The translations under genes and the position numbers were made by a program. Source: Candidatus Methanoperedentaceae archaeon (GTDB lineage Archaea > Halobacteriota > Methanosarcinia > Methanosarcinales > Methanoperedenaceae). From it: 64,000 nucleotides of DNA. A model generated the notes under the pieces. That model was not told the origin of the DNA. It made no database searches and worked only from the letters and a program-made list of their open reading frames with translations. Of the stretch, positions 54,531 through 63,559 are shown in pieces. Position 1 is the stretch's first letter. Every line of letters begins with the position of its first letter. The stretch covers positions 1-64,000 of the forward strand of contig PQAS01000042.1 of NCBI GenBank assembly GCA_003104905.1. The letters are read 5' to 3'.

Positions 54531-56602
54531 ACGACCCTGAACCTTTCATTGCTTGATTCAATTATCTCTCCTGCGCTCTTTAACTTTTGTATCATATCTT
54601 CAACGGTTTCTTTTTTGATACCTGATTCTTCAGCTTTTAATATAATCTCTTCTATGGGTGCAGCACCCAATTCTTTCTGGAGATCCCTTATTATCTCCCT
54701 GAGTACCTTGATCCTGTCCCGCTGGCTTTTGCCCATTCCTACATTTACGATATCCGCATCAAGTCTTCCCGTTTCCGGATCTGTCATCACCTGCTTTAAG
54801 CTTGCCATAACGATGCGGATTATCCTGCTCGTATCATCTGTGGTTATTTCATTACTCAAGCGTACGCGGGCGCTTGCTTCGGCCAGGCGTATCAGGGCTT
54901 CGAGCTGGCGGGCTGTAACAGGGACCGGGGAATCCGGGGCTTCACCCTGTTTCCTGAGGCCAAGATAGAAGTCGATCAAATGTTTCCTCGCATCCTCCCT
55001 GATGATCGGGAATATATTCCTCTTAGTATATGCAATATATTTCCTGAGTTTCTCTGATTCCAATACCGGCTGGATGACCTCCATGGCTTTCGTGATCTCA
55101 TCCTGGCTGATTCCTGAATTTATAACGTTGTTTTTCCTGACTGATAGTTCCCCCGCATAATGTGCTTTCAGGATATGTTCGGCAATTGCAGTATCCCTGT
55201 TGACAGAAGGCTCATCCGTAAGGATAAATATCAGGTCAAATCGGGAAAGGAGTGCCGGAGGCATGTTTATTTGTTTTGCGATGGGTTCGTACCTGTCAAA
55301 CCTTCCGAATTTCGGGTTAGCCGCCCCCAGAAGAGCGCAGCGTGATTTCAATGTCGCCATGATACCTGCTTTTGCAATGCTTATGGTCTGCTGTTCCATC
55401 GCTTCATGCATGGAACTCCTGTCATCAGGTTCCATCTTGTCCAGTTCATCAACACATGCCAGACCCATATCTGCAAGCACAAGGGCTCCGGCTTCAAGTG
55501 TCCAGCGGCCGTCTCCGAACTCATCCTTGACGGCCGTGGCAGTGAGACCCGCCGAGGTTGAGCTTTTACCGCTTGTGTAAATACCGCGCGGCGCAAGTTT
55601 TACGGCATACCGCAATAGCTGGGATTTGGCCACGCCGGGATCCCCCACCAGGAGTATATGCACATCTCCGCGAATTCGTGCGCCGTCGGGCAGGTATTTA
55701 GCTATGCCTGAGAAAAGCTGGAGAGCCATGGCTTCCTTTACTTCCTCATAACCGTAGATCGAAGGAGCTATTGAACCTATTATCTTATTGTATATTTTCG
55801 GATCATTTCCAAGAGTTATGATTTCTTCGATATCCTCTTTTGATATCTCGATATCCTCGAACTCCTTGTCTTCTATATCAATTGATATCCCGTCAAGCAA
55901 GAGATCAAAAAAAGTGCTTTTTCCCTCCCGGTTGCTTCGCTGGAATGAACGCAATACCCCGGATATGACTACCCTATCCCCCGGCGAGACCAGTCCTGCA
56001 AGATCGTCGTCAACATCCACATCGAGAGTCTGAGGCTGCTCACCGCCCCGGAGGTCGTCGGGTGATTCCTGTATCCTCAGTTTCTGGGCATCGATAAACA
56101 CGGATTCCTCGTGAATGAGTTTGAACTGGCCTTTGCGTTCGCACTGCTCGCACTGGAAAGGCTCCACAAATTTCCCTTCATTCTGCGGCAATTTTGTAAG
56201 TTCCTCACAATATTTGCATTTGAAAGCAGCTATCCTGATCTTTGGTCTTACTTCTGTTGCTTTCCTGATAAGACCTGAGACAGCAATGAATTTATTGATA
56301 TTGTCGCTTCGGAGTTCCCTTATCTGGATTCGCTCCGGGATTTTGATGATCCTTACATGCGTATCAGTAAAAACAACGTCAGCGGGCAGGTCAATTCCAC
56401 TTAAGGCCTCATTTGCATGTTTTATTACTTTGTCGGGATGCTCAAGCAGCTCATGCGCAATATCCATATCGAACCGGTTGATATCGGGAAATTGAATGAT
56501 CAGACTTCGTTTTTCAGGATAATCCCTTGCCAATTCAAGGATGTTCTCCCAGTAATAGCGCTTAAAGAAATCTTCCCAGACCTGGATAGATGATTGTACC
56601 AT
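54527..56602 (-). CDS. mcm: Replicative minichromosome maintenance helicase
   Basis: The 691-residue MCM is the archaeal replicative DNA helicase. The N-terminal domain has a zinc site (CKYC, then CEQC), the AAA+ core shows GDPGVAKSQLLRYA (Walker A), LACVDELDKM (Walker B) and LLSRFDLIFIL with the arginine finger; a C-terminal winged-helix domain ends the protein. No intein is present. It heads the minus-strand operon mcm, DUF424 and two coiled-coil genes. Confidence 0.95.
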   Translation of the reverse strand: MVQSSIQVWEDFFKRYYWENILELARDYPEKRSLIIQFPDINRFDMDIAHELLEHPDKVIKHANEALSGIDLPADVVFTDTHVRIIKIPERIQIRELRSDNINKFIAVSGLIRKATEVRPKIRIAAFKCKYCEELTKLPQNEGKFVEPFQCEQCERKGQFKLIHEESVFIDAQKLRIQESPDDLRGGEQPQTLDVDVDDDLAGLVSPGDRVVISGVLRSFQRSNREGKSTFFDLLLDGISIDIEDKEFEDIEISKEDIEEIITLGNDPKIYNKIIGSIAPSIYGYEEVKEAMALQLFSGIAKYLPDGARIRGDVHILLVGDPGVAKSQLLRYAVKLAPRGIYTSGKSSTSAGLTATAVKDEFGDGRWTLEAGALVLADMGLACVDELDKMEPDDRSSMHEAMEQQTISIAKAGIMATLKSRCALLGAANPKFGRFDRYEPIAKQINMPPALLSRFDLIFILTDEPSVNRDTAIAEHILKAHYAGELSVRKNNVINSGISQDEITKAMEVIQPVLESEKLRKYIAYTKRNIFPIIREDARKHLIDFYLGLRKQGEAPDSPVPVTARQLEALIRLAEASARVRLSNEITTDDTSRIIRIVMASLKQVMTDPETGRLDADIVNVGMGKSQRDRIKVLREIIRDLQKELGAAPIEEIILKAEESGIKKETVEDMIQKLKSAGEIIESSNERFRVV

Positions 56603-56626
56603 TTTTGTCTACTTGAGCCCGATGGG

Positions 56627-56633
56627 TATTTAA
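56627..56633 (-). promoter_or_regulatory. Putative mcm TATA element
   Basis: TTAAATA on the minus strand, centred 28 bases before the mcm ATG. The predicted start of transcription would fall at or within a few bases of the start codon, implying a leaderless mRNA; no ribosome binding site precedes the ATG, which agrees. Confidence 0.45.
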
Positions 56634-56713
56634 TCTTTCGAGACGGGAAAAATAATGTTTACAGGCCGAAAAAAATAAACAATTTGATATAACGGGGAGA
56701 TAAATTAACATAT

Positions 56714-57277
56714 ATGATAGAGATAGAAGTGAAGGCATTTGTGGAAGACCCAAAAAAGATGGAAAGATCAATAATTGAATTGGGGGCTACACCTATCGGG
56801 ATAGAATCACAGGCAGATACATATTATAATGCGCCATACCGTGATTTCGGGAAGACCGATGAAGCTTTGAGGATCAGGGTACAGGATGGGAAATCCATTT
56901 TAACCTATAAGGGACCTAAAATGGATTCAATTTCAAAAACAAGAAAAGAAGTGCAAACTGAGATTCTGGATACGGAAAATATGGGAAATATACTTTCATC
57001 TCTTGGTTTTTTTCCAGTTGCTACCGTATCAAAAAAAAGAAAAAACTTCAGGATGGGGGATTTCTATATTTCCCTGGATGAAGTGCGTAACCTCGGGAAT
57101 TTCATAGAGGTAGAGATTACTGTCAAGGATCCAAGGAATCACCAGGAAAAAGTTGAAACCATTTTTAAATTCATAGCCAAACTGGGAATAAACAGAGAAT
57201 CAACTATCCGCAAATCATATCTGGAAATGATACTTGAAAAAAATTTAACCGATATTCGTTCGCATGTAGTAGAATAG
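56714..57277 (+). CDS. cyaB: CYTH-domain protein (CyaB/ThTPase-like)
   Basis: A 187-residue CYTH protein with the N-terminal EIEVKA motif, alternating basic and acidic strands (LRIRVQDG, LTYKGP, RKEVQTEI) and SLDEVRNLGNFIEVEI. Known members make cAMP (class IV adenylate cyclase) or hydrolyse triphosphate compounds such as thiamine triphosphate. The biological substrate in archaea is not settled. GGGGAG lies 13-18 bases upstream of the ATG. Divergent from mcm. Confidence 0.85.
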   Translation: MIEIEVKAFVEDPKKMERSIIELGATPIGIESQADTYYNAPYRDFGKTDEALRIRVQDGKSILTYKGPKMDSISKTRKEVQTEILDTENMGNILSSLGFFPVATVSKKRKNFRMGDFYISLDEVRNLGNFIEVEITVKDPRNHQEKVETIFKFIAKLGINRESTIRKSYLEMILEKNLTDIRSHVVE

Positions 57278-57310
57278 TTATATATATTGATTCCGCTTTT
57301 TCAGTATAAT

Positions 57311-60133
57311 ATGAGCGTGTTCGGTTTACTTGATCCCAGGATCCAGGAAGCTCTGGCAAAGCAGGGATTTATTTCCCCCACGCAGCCCCAGGTACTTACA
57401 ATCCCGTACGTGATGGCAAAAGAACATGTTCTTCTTATAGCTCCAACAGGTTCCGGCAAAACCGAATCGGTGGTCCTTCCGGTTTTTCACAGCGTAATGC
57501 AGGCTAAAGAAAAGGAAGAAAGACGCGGGATCCATGTCCTGTATATCACACCGCTTCGCGCCCTTAACAGGGATATGTTGTTGCGACTTGAGTGGTGGGG
57601 AAAAGAACTGGGACTTAAAGTCGCAGTGCGTCATGGGGATACGACGGCATACGAGAGGCAGAAACAATCTTTAAAACCCCCGGATTTTCTTGTAACAACA
57701 CCTGAAACTTTGCAGATAATGCTTACCGGAAAAAGGCTTCGGAATAACCTCAAAACAGTCACGCACGTGATAATTGATGAAGTGCATGAGCTTGCTTCCT
57801 CAAAAAGAGGCGCACAGCTATCTATTGCGCTGGAGCGTCTAGTGGAAGTGACCGGCGAATTCCAGAGGCTTGGTTTATCTGCAACCGTAGGGAAACCCGG
57901 TGAGATAGCGCATTTTCTTGCAGGAACGGATCGGACCGCCCGTGTTATTGAAGTCCCGCTCCTGAAACGGCTTGAGTTCAATGTTTTATGTCCCAAACCA
58001 ACAAAGGCGGATAATGAATCATCGAGAAAACTCATGTGCACACCTGAAATGGCAGCTCATCTTCGGATAATTTCCGAAATTGTGGAAAATCATAAATCCA
58101 CTCTCATATTTGTGAATACGAGAGAATCCGCGGAAATGCTAGGTTCGAGATTCAAAATGCTTGGGCTTTCCATCGGGGTGCATCACGGTTCTTTATCAAA
58201 AGAGACGCGCATCGAAGCTGAGATAAATTTCAAGAATGGAAGCCTCCGCGGTCTTATCTGTACATCCTCAATGGAACTGGGTATCGATATCGGGGATGTT
58301 GATCATGTTATCCAGTACATGTCACCGCGCGAGGTTACCCGTTTGATACAGAGAGTGGGAAGAGCGGGTCACTGGGTGGGCGAGAAGTCAAGCGGGACAA
58401 TAATTACAACCGGCGCAGACGATGCAGCGGAATCAGCAGCCATCACACGCAGGGCAAAGTCAGGCGAAATCGAAATTATCAACATACATGAGAACAGCAC
58501 AGACACACTTGCCAACCAGATATGCGGGATGGCACTTGATTTTGGACAAATATCAACGGATGGTATTTTTTCCATTGTGAAAAGAGCGTATCCTTTTGGC
58601 ACGCTTAAGATCGAACTCTTAAGGGCAGTCATAAAACAGCTGGAGGATACCCGCCTTATCCGGTTTGAGAACGATAATATTGGCAAGAAAATGAAAACCT
58701 GGCAGTATTATTACGAAAATCTCTCAATGATCCCTGATGAGAAGCGCTATGAGATATTTGATATTGTCAGCGGCCGGACGGTTGGCGCTCTTGATGAGGC
58801 ATTCGTAGTTGATTTTGCAGAAGCTGGAGCCGTATTTATAGCAAAAGGCGAGATGTGGCGCATCATTGAGGTGATAACTGAAAAAAGCAGGATCAAAGTC
58901 GAACCGATAAGCGATCCTGGCGCTGACGTCCCAAACTGGATCGGCGATGAGATACCTGTTCCTTATGCGGTTTCACAGGAAGTAGGATCGATCCGAAAGC
59001 GCCTGACAGAAGAGGTCAGAAGCAAAAAGAGCGCCCATACCATCATTGAGGCATACAGGAAAGACTATCCAGCCGATAATGATGCGGTTACTGAAATCCT
59101 GGAATTGGTGACCCGGCAGGTCAATAAGGGCCTTACTGTGCCTTCCAATGATAATGTTGTCATTGAACAGGACGGGACATCGATCATAATTAACGTATGC
59201 GGCGGGCATAAAGTGAATGAAACCCTGGGGCGCGTTATTACATCGCTTCTTACCGCAAGGTTCGGGGCAAGTGTTGCAATGGAGATTGATCCTTACAGGA
59301 TAAAACTTGAGCTTCCGAGATTGTTCAATGCGCAAAAGATTCAGGAAATGCTGCTTACAATAGACCCCGGCCATATTGAGCCTATTATCGAGATGACGCT
59401 TAAGAATTCCATGCTGCTTAAATGGAAGATGGTACATGTGGCCAGGAAATTCGGGGCGATAAGCAGGGATGTGGATTATGAAAGAATAAGCATGAAAAAG
59501 CTGCTTGATGTTTTTGAGCGAACCCCGATGTACGATGAAGCGGTGCGTGAAATATTTCAGGATAAACTTGATATTGCCCGTTCCATAGATGTCATGAAAA
59601 GCATACAGGGCGGGAGCCTGGAGCTTGTCATCCAGCCCGTAAGCCCCATAGGCGAGGCTGGTTTTATGGGCGGTCGCGAATTAATGGCGCCTGAGAGGGC
59701 TGACAGTTCCATAATCATGATCTTAAAAAGCAGAATTCTGGAAGACAGGGTTATACTTTTCTGCATTAACTGCAAGAAATGGCGCTCCACCAGGGCTGTA
59801 AAAAACGTCCCTGAGCGCCCTGAATGTCCACTGTGCGGCAGCAGGATGATAGCTGCGCTTAAGCCCTGGGAGGAAGAGGAGATAAAGATTGCAAAAAGGC
59901 CGGAGAAGGACAAAACCGAAGAGGAAAGAAAAAGGACGGCGCGGGTTTTTAAGAACGCGAACCTTGTACTCTCTCACGGGAAGACCGCAGCGATAGCGCT
60001 TGCTTCAAGGGGGATAGGACCCGAGACGGCATCAAGAGTTATCGGGAAGCTGAGGGTTGATGAAATGGAATTTTACAGGGATATTTTGATCGCGGAGAGG
60101 AATTATGCAAAGACCAAGAGGTTCTGGGAATAG
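57311..60133 (+). CDS. lhr: Lhr-type large SF2 helicase
   Basis: An Lhr-type SF2 helicase of 940 residues from ATG 57311; the frame could also begin at TTG 57287. Walker A is LIAPTGSGKT, Walker B IIDEVHEL, then LSATVGKP, VNTRESAEML, STSMELGIDIGDV-like and QRVGRAGH. A C-terminal zinc-ribbon-like pair (CINC, CPLC) follows. Archaeal Lhr acts on DNA repair intermediates and replication stress (family knowledge). The position beside mcm fits a DNA-maintenance block. Confidence 0.9.
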   Translation: MSVFGLLDPRIQEALAKQGFISPTQPQVLTIPYVMAKEHVLLIAPTGSGKTESVVLPVFHSVMQAKEKEERRGIHVLYITPLRALNRDMLLRLEWWGKELGLKVAVRHGDTTAYERQKQSLKPPDFLVTTPETLQIMLTGKRLRNNLKTVTHVIIDEVHELASSKRGAQLSIALERLVEVTGEFQRLGLSATVGKPGEIAHFLAGTDRTARVIEVPLLKRLEFNVLCPKPTKADNESSRKLMCTPEMAAHLRIISEIVENHKSTLIFVNTRESAEMLGSRFKMLGLSIGVHHGSLSKETRIEAEINFKNGSLRGLICTSSMELGIDIGDVDHVIQYMSPREVTRLIQRVGRAGHWVGEKSSGTIITTGADDAAESAAITRRAKSGEIEIINIHENSTDTLANQICGMALDFGQISTDGIFSIVKRAYPFGTLKIELLRAVIKQLEDTRLIRFENDNIGKKMKTWQYYYENLSMIPDEKRYEIFDIVSGRTVGALDEAFVVDFAEAGAVFIAKGEMWRIIEVITEKSRIKVEPISDPGADVPNWIGDEIPVPYAVSQEVGSIRKRLTEEVRSKKSAHTIIEAYRKDYPADNDAVTEILELVTRQVNKGLTVPSNDNVVIEQDGTSIIINVCGGHKVNETLGRVITSLLTARFGASVAMEIDPYRIKLELPRLFNAQKIQEMLLTIDPGHIEPIIEMTLKNSMLLKWKMVHVARKFGAISRDVDYERISMKKLLDVFERTPMYDEAVREIFQDKLDIARSIDVMKSIQGGSLELVIQPVSPIGEAGFMGGRELMAPERADSSIIMILKSRILEDRVILFCINCKKWRSTRAVKNVPERPECPLCGSRMIAALKPWEEEEIKIAKRPEKDKTEEERKRTARVFKNANLVLSHGKTAAIALASRGIGPETASRVIGKLRVDEMEFYRDILIAERNYAKTKRFWE

Positions 60134-60361
60134 GGCTGAAGGGAGTTTTACGATCAATGTTTTTCAAGTTTGTTTTTCATCATTAGACATGTTATATAAG
60201 TTTTCTGTACAACAATTGGCGCCGATGTCCACTTTCGTGACCTGATGTCTTATGTGTCTTTTTCAGACAGGATCAACAGTATTTACAGGATTAACCTTAA
60301 AAATCGTATCCTGTTATCCTGTCAAATTACACCAAGTTCAAAAAATAGGGAATTTAGGATT
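60134..60361. other. Convergent intergenic region
   Basis: 228 bases between the 3' ends of lhr and the DUF169 gene. It holds a TATA-like TTATATAAG (60192-60200) without an obvious downstream gene, and the ATCCTGT inverted repeat at 60266-60323. The only short ORF on the plus strand runs into the DUF169 gene on the opposite strand and does not look coding. Confidence 0.5.
60266..60323. repeat. ATCCTGT inverted repeat, possible terminator
   Basis: The outer arms GACAGGAT (60266-60273) and ATCCTGTC (60316-60323) pair perfectly. A second inner pair ACAGGAT (60285-60291) and ATCCTGT (60308-60314) also pairs, leaving a 16-base loop. The layout suggests a stem-loop, perhaps a two-way terminator between convergent genes or a member of a dispersed repeat family. 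Confidence 0.6.
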
Positions 60362-61114
60362 TTATCTTTCCCCAATCCTTTTCTGCACGATTTTCCATGA
60401 CCCTGTTATAAGAAAACTCTCCTCCATATTTTCGATCATTCTCTCAAACTTGTTCATGGGCGCTGCGAACGTAAGTTCATCCGCCGAAACAAAAGGACGC
60501 GCCGAAACATCAAACATCCCGATTATCCCTCTTGGATCACTTGAATCCTTCTCAAGATAAGGATTCTGGACAATAGCCGCACACCCGGAGGAGAAAGGGG
60601 CAATTACGCCATTTGGTTCCGACACATCAAAACCTGCAAGAGTGAACAGCCCTGAGAGCACATCTGGTTTTGCATAAAAGATTACAACTTCAGGTTCATC
60701 GGATTCTTCAAGAATATCCCACCTCTTAAAAACAATATACCTGGCAGGCGCCCTGAAAACAGGTTGTTTTTTCATCAAATCCTTCACGATCTCGGGGGAT
60801 TTCTTATATCGTTCTCCCTCAAGTTCTCCGGGAATACCGCATGAAAGGAAATATTCAAAATTCGGCCTTATTTTTTCTGCAAAACCAAGATACCTCTTTC
60901 CGCCGAAGCAGCTAATGGAACCGGCATCGAAACAACATGGTTTTCCCTTTCTCACATTTGACAAAGCTCCGATCAAACACCTTGAAACCGTTCCAGACTT
61001 TACAATTTCGGCATGTCCTTCTTCATCAGTATAATAGAAAGTTATGGGAAGTTCCGCATTATTAAAATATTTCTTCCAGAGTTTGATGAATTTTTCTTTC
61101 AATTCCATATCCAT
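60362..61114 (-). CDS. DUF169 protein
   Basis: A 250-residue protein of DUF169, found mostly in archaea and anaerobic bacteria. PITFYYTDEE, RCLIGALSNVRKGKPCCFDA and SCFGGKRYLGF are family stretches, with several conserved cysteines (CLIG, CCF, CFGG, SCGIPGE) that could bind a metal or cluster. The C-terminal part is beta-rich. Not in an operon. The function is unknown. Confidence 0.8.
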   Translation of the reverse strand: MDMELKEKFIKLWKKYFNNAELPITFYYTDEEGHAEIVKSGTVSRCLIGALSNVRKGKPCCFDAGSISCFGGKRYLGFAEKIRPNFEYFLSCGIPGELEGERYKKSPEIVKDLMKKQPVFRAPARYIVFKRWDILEESDEPEVVIFYAKPDVLSGLFTLAGFDVSEPNGVIAPFSSGCAAIVQNPYLEKDSSDPRGIIGMFDVSARPFVSADELTFAAPMNKFERMIENMEESFLITGSWKIVQKRIGER

Positions 61115-61233
61115 TGTTTAATCTCCTATATTGAATCCGATATTATTATATTGAATCTGACAGTATTCATTTTGGTATTAAGAATAGATATAATTTTCCA
61201 TTTCTCAAAACAACAGAAACGAACGACACAAAA

Positions 61234-61243
61234 GCTTAAATAG
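61234..61243 (+). promoter_or_regulatory. Putative vapBC TATA element
   Basis: CTTAAATAG preceded by purine-rich AAAG, about 30 bases before the ATG of the antitoxin gene. A start of transcription about 25 bases downstream falls inside the direct repeat that follows, so the repeat could block initiation when bound. Confidence 0.5.
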
Positions 61244-61250
61244 AAATATC

Positions 61251-61274
61251 AGTACAACTATTTAGTACAACTAT
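61251..61274 (+). promoter_or_regulatory. Direct repeat, candidate VapB operator
   Basis: AGTACAACTAT occurs at 61251-61261 and again at 61264-61274, with a 2-base spacer. The second copy overlaps the start codon of the antitoxin gene. Antitoxins with AbrB folds often bind repeated sites at their own promoter (family knowledge). The location at the predicted transcript start fits autoregulation. Confidence 0.55.
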
Positions 61275-61512
61275 GCCTTTAACGAAAGTAAGTCATAAGT
61301 TCCAGGTCGTAATTCCAAAAGAAGTCAGAGAGAGTCTGGGTATCTCTCAAGGTGATAAATTGGAAGTTTACGGAAAAAATCATGAGATCATCATGAAAAA
61401 GTCAAAAGTTAAAAAACCATTATCTCTGAGAGATCTAAAAGGACTTGGTAAAGAAATCTGGAAAGAAGTCGATGTTGAGGACTATATAAAAAAGGAGAGG
61501 GAAAGTTGGTAA
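61273..61512 (+). CDS. vapB: AbrB/SpoVT-type antitoxin (VapB-like)
   Basis: A 79-residue protein. The N-terminal swapped-hairpin DNA-binding fold is seen as KVSHKFQVVIPKEVRESLGI followed by QGDKLEVYGK. The C-terminal 35 residues are charged and probably block the toxin (LKGLGKEIWKEVDVEDYI). It overlaps the PIN toxin gene by 7 bases, the normal order of VapBC modules. A direct repeat spans the start codon. Confidence 0.87.
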   Translation: MPLTKVSHKFQVVIPKEVRESLGISQGDKLEVYGKNHEIIMKKSKVKKPLSLRDLKGLGKEIWKEVDVEDYIKKERESW

Positions 61513-61922
61513 AATATAAACGTATCGGGCTTGATACAAATGTTTTGATTTATTATATTGAAGAACATCCGATTTTCCTGAAAAAAATTGAGCCTTTGAT
61601 TGATAAAATTGTTCAAGGTAAAGCGATAGGTATAACATCGTATGTTACGCTGCTTGAATTGCTTGTAAAACCTTTCAGGGAAGGAAGGGTGGATCTGGTT
61701 GATCAATATAAGACAATATTGACCGAGCAACTTGAAATGGTTCAAATGGACGAAGCAGTATCTATAAAAGCTGCCCAACTCCGGGCAAAATACGGATTAA
61801 AAACCCCTGATGCAATACAATTAGCATCGGTGATCCGAAAGAAGGGGGATATCTTCATTACCAATGATAGGGGATTGAAACATGTGAAGGAAATCAAGAT
61901 TTTGACATTAGAGGAGATGTGA
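61506..61922 (+). CDS. vapC: PIN-domain toxin (VapC-like)
   Basis: A 138-residue PIN ribonuclease from a TTG start, with GGAGAGGG 6-13 bases upstream. Acidic catalytic residues are seen in GLDTNVLIYYI, VTLLELL, TPDAIQLAS and TNDRGLK. The toxin cleaves RNA, usually tRNA or rRNA, when the antitoxin is lost. All four acidic positions are intact, so it should be active. Confidence 0.88.
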   Translation: MVKYKRIGLDTNVLIYYIEEHPIFLKKIEPLIDKIVQGKAIGITSYVTLLELLVKPFREGRVDLVDQYKTILTEQLEMVQMDEAVSIKAAQLRAKYGLKTPDAIQLASVIRKKGDIFITNDRGLKHVKEIKILTLEEM

Positions 61923-61990
61923 TTTGCTTTTTCCCTCTACTAAAGGACATTGGCCTGATATGTTCAAATTTCCTTCGTGGTCAGCCGTTA

Positions 61991-62000
61991 CTTTTATATA
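61991..62000 (+). promoter_or_regulatory. TATA element for the RLAN/ATP-grasp pair
   Basis: CTTTTATATA, a strong archaeal TATA box, about 43 bases before ATG 62040. The transcript is predicted to begin near 62023, which lies after the in-frame TTG at 62013 and so supports ATG 62040 as the real start. Confidence 0.6.
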
Positions 62001-62039
62001 CTCAGCTTATAATTGTATATTAGCGGACTGATATCAAAA

Positions 62040-62687
62040 ATGATTATAGTCAGTGAAGACGAAGATGAAGGGGACTCTAATCCGTTTCTTTTTTTGGGGC
62101 AACCAGTACACGACAGCGTACTTAATATCAACCATGACTACCGTTATTTGAGAATGGGTTATTATGTATCTGCTCATGCTGAAACCTTTGGAGTAGATGT
62201 CACACCGAATTGTACGGAAATAATGGATGCATACAGGAACCCGCTTTTGATAGAAAAAGCGAGAAGACATGGCCTTCGCACCAATAATTACAGGCTTATA
62301 ACATCTGCACGAAGCGAAATTGACGCTCCTGCAGTATTGTTCGCAGTAAATCCGTTTACAAATAACTCAATGAAAGTGGTGGATTCCGGCTCAAAACTTC
62401 CCGGAATGATAAAGAGAATGAGTATGGGAGCAAGATTTCCTGTTTCATTACATCCTCTGACAGGTGAAGTATTGGAAATAATACAGATATTCGGGGAATC
62501 AACCAACGAAGAAACATCAGAATTCGCAAAAAAATTCTATAAGATATTCAATATCCCCATCTGTAAATTAATAGTTCAGATAGACGATGGCGGTGTTTTG
62601 CTTAACCATTGCGAACCTGCATTGAAAAAGGAAGTGAAATGGGATATTGTTCATGATAAAGTGCGTAAGATAAAACAGAGCGTATAA
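62040..62687 (+). CDS. RLAN-domain protein (RimK-like N-terminal)
   Basis: A 215-residue protein from ATG 62040, chosen because the TATA box predicts a transcript start downstream of the earlier TTG. The first 60 residues (NINHDYRYLRMGYYVSAHAE) match the RLAN domain, normally fused to the N-terminus of RimK-like ATP-grasp ligases. The rest (LLNHCEPALKKEV at the C-terminus) is a domain I do not recognise. The ATP-grasp part is a separate gene 5 bases downstream, so the usual fusion is split here. Confidence 0.72.
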   Translation: MIIVSEDEDEGDSNPFLFLGQPVHDSVLNINHDYRYLRMGYYVSAHAETFGVDVTPNCTEIMDAYRNPLLIEKARRHGLRTNNYRLITSARSEIDAPAVLFAVNPFTNNSMKVVDSGSKLPGMIKRMSMGARFPVSLHPLTGEVLEIIQIFGESTNEETSEFAKKFYKIFNIPICKLIVQIDDGGVLLNHCEPALKKEVKWDIVHDKVRKIKQSV

Positions 62688-62692
62688 GTCTT

Positions 62693-63559
62693 ATGAAAAT
62701 AGCATGCTTTGTTGAAGCCTATAATTTTATTGTTAAATCCGAGCGCAGCGCTCTTATGAAATTCAAGTCCACCGCTGAAACTATGGGGCATGAGTTTGAA
62801 TTTATCTATAAAAATGATATTTCGAAAATCGCGGAATATGATGCCCTTTTCATACGGGCGACCACTGATCCGAGCAGCTCGGCGTACATCGTTTCAAGGC
62901 TTGCCGAACAATCAGGTTTGAAAGTCATTGATGACCCTCATTCTATCAGGACATGTTCCAATAAAGCGATATTGCATGATCTTTTCTATAAGAATAATAT
63001 ACCTTCGCCAAAGTCCATTTTATTTCACGGGGATTATTCCAGGGAAACTCTTGATTCGATATTTATCACTCTTGGATTACCCGTAATAATTAAGACACCA
63101 TATACGCGATTTTCATCCCATGTCGAAAAAGCCAGTGATGAGACACAATTCATTGAAATATCGAAACATTTGCTCAGGAAGGCCAAAGTTCTCGTACTCC
63201 AGGAATACGTCCAATCGGATTTTGACTGGCGTGTGGGTATCCTTCGCAACGAGATCATTTATTTATGCAAATATTGCATCCCTGACGGGGGATGGAAAGT
63301 AAGATCAAAGATAAATGGAAGAAATGTATGGGGAGATACTATTGCATTATCAAGGGATTCAATTTCTCCGGGATTGAAAGAGCTCTCCATTAAGCTGTCA
63401 AAATGTGTAGGCAATGGTCTTTATGGTCTTGATGTGAAAGAAATAAATGACGAATACAAGGTCATCGAGATAAACGATAATCCAAGTATATATGACGGTT
63501 ATGAGGATACTGTAGATGGGGATATTTATGAGAAGATCATAAATGCTCTCGTCTCGTGA
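62693..63559 (+). CDS. RimK-like ATP-grasp ligase
   Basis: A 288-residue ATP-grasp enzyme that joins a carboxylate to an amine, usually adding amino acids. KAILHDLFYKNNIPSPKSI, PVIIKTPYTRFSSHVEKA, LVLQEYVQSDFDWRVGIL and LYGLDVKEINDEYKVIEINDNPS are the nucleotide and metal binding regions. Relatives modify F420, tetrahydromethanopterin, ribosomal S6 or make peptides; the substrate here is unknown. It depends on the RLAN protein upstream, and converges with the RimI-like gene, overlapping by 23 bases. Confidence 0.84.
   Translation: MKIACFVEAYNFIVKSERSALMKFKSTAETMGHEFEFIYKNDISKIAEYDALFIRATTDPSSSAYIVSRLAEQSGLKVIDDPHSIRTCSNKAILHDLFYKNNIPSPKSILFHGDYSRETLDSIFITLGLPVIIKTPYTRFSSHVEKASDETQFIEISKHLLRKAKVLVLQEYVQSDFDWRVGILRNEIIYLCKYCIPDGGWKVRSKINGRNVWGDTIALSRDSISPGLKELSIKLSKCVGNGLYGLDVKEINDEYKVIEINDNPSIYDGYEDTVDGDIYEKIINALVS

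Noticed and set aside
54527-56602. Intein in mcm
   Set aside because: The Walker A and B and arginine-finger regions are continuous with the normal spacing and length.
60252-60560. 102-residue plus-strand ORF after lhr
   Set aside because: It runs antisense into the DUF169 gene, covers the ATCCTGT hairpin and has low-complexity hydrophobic content with no start signal.
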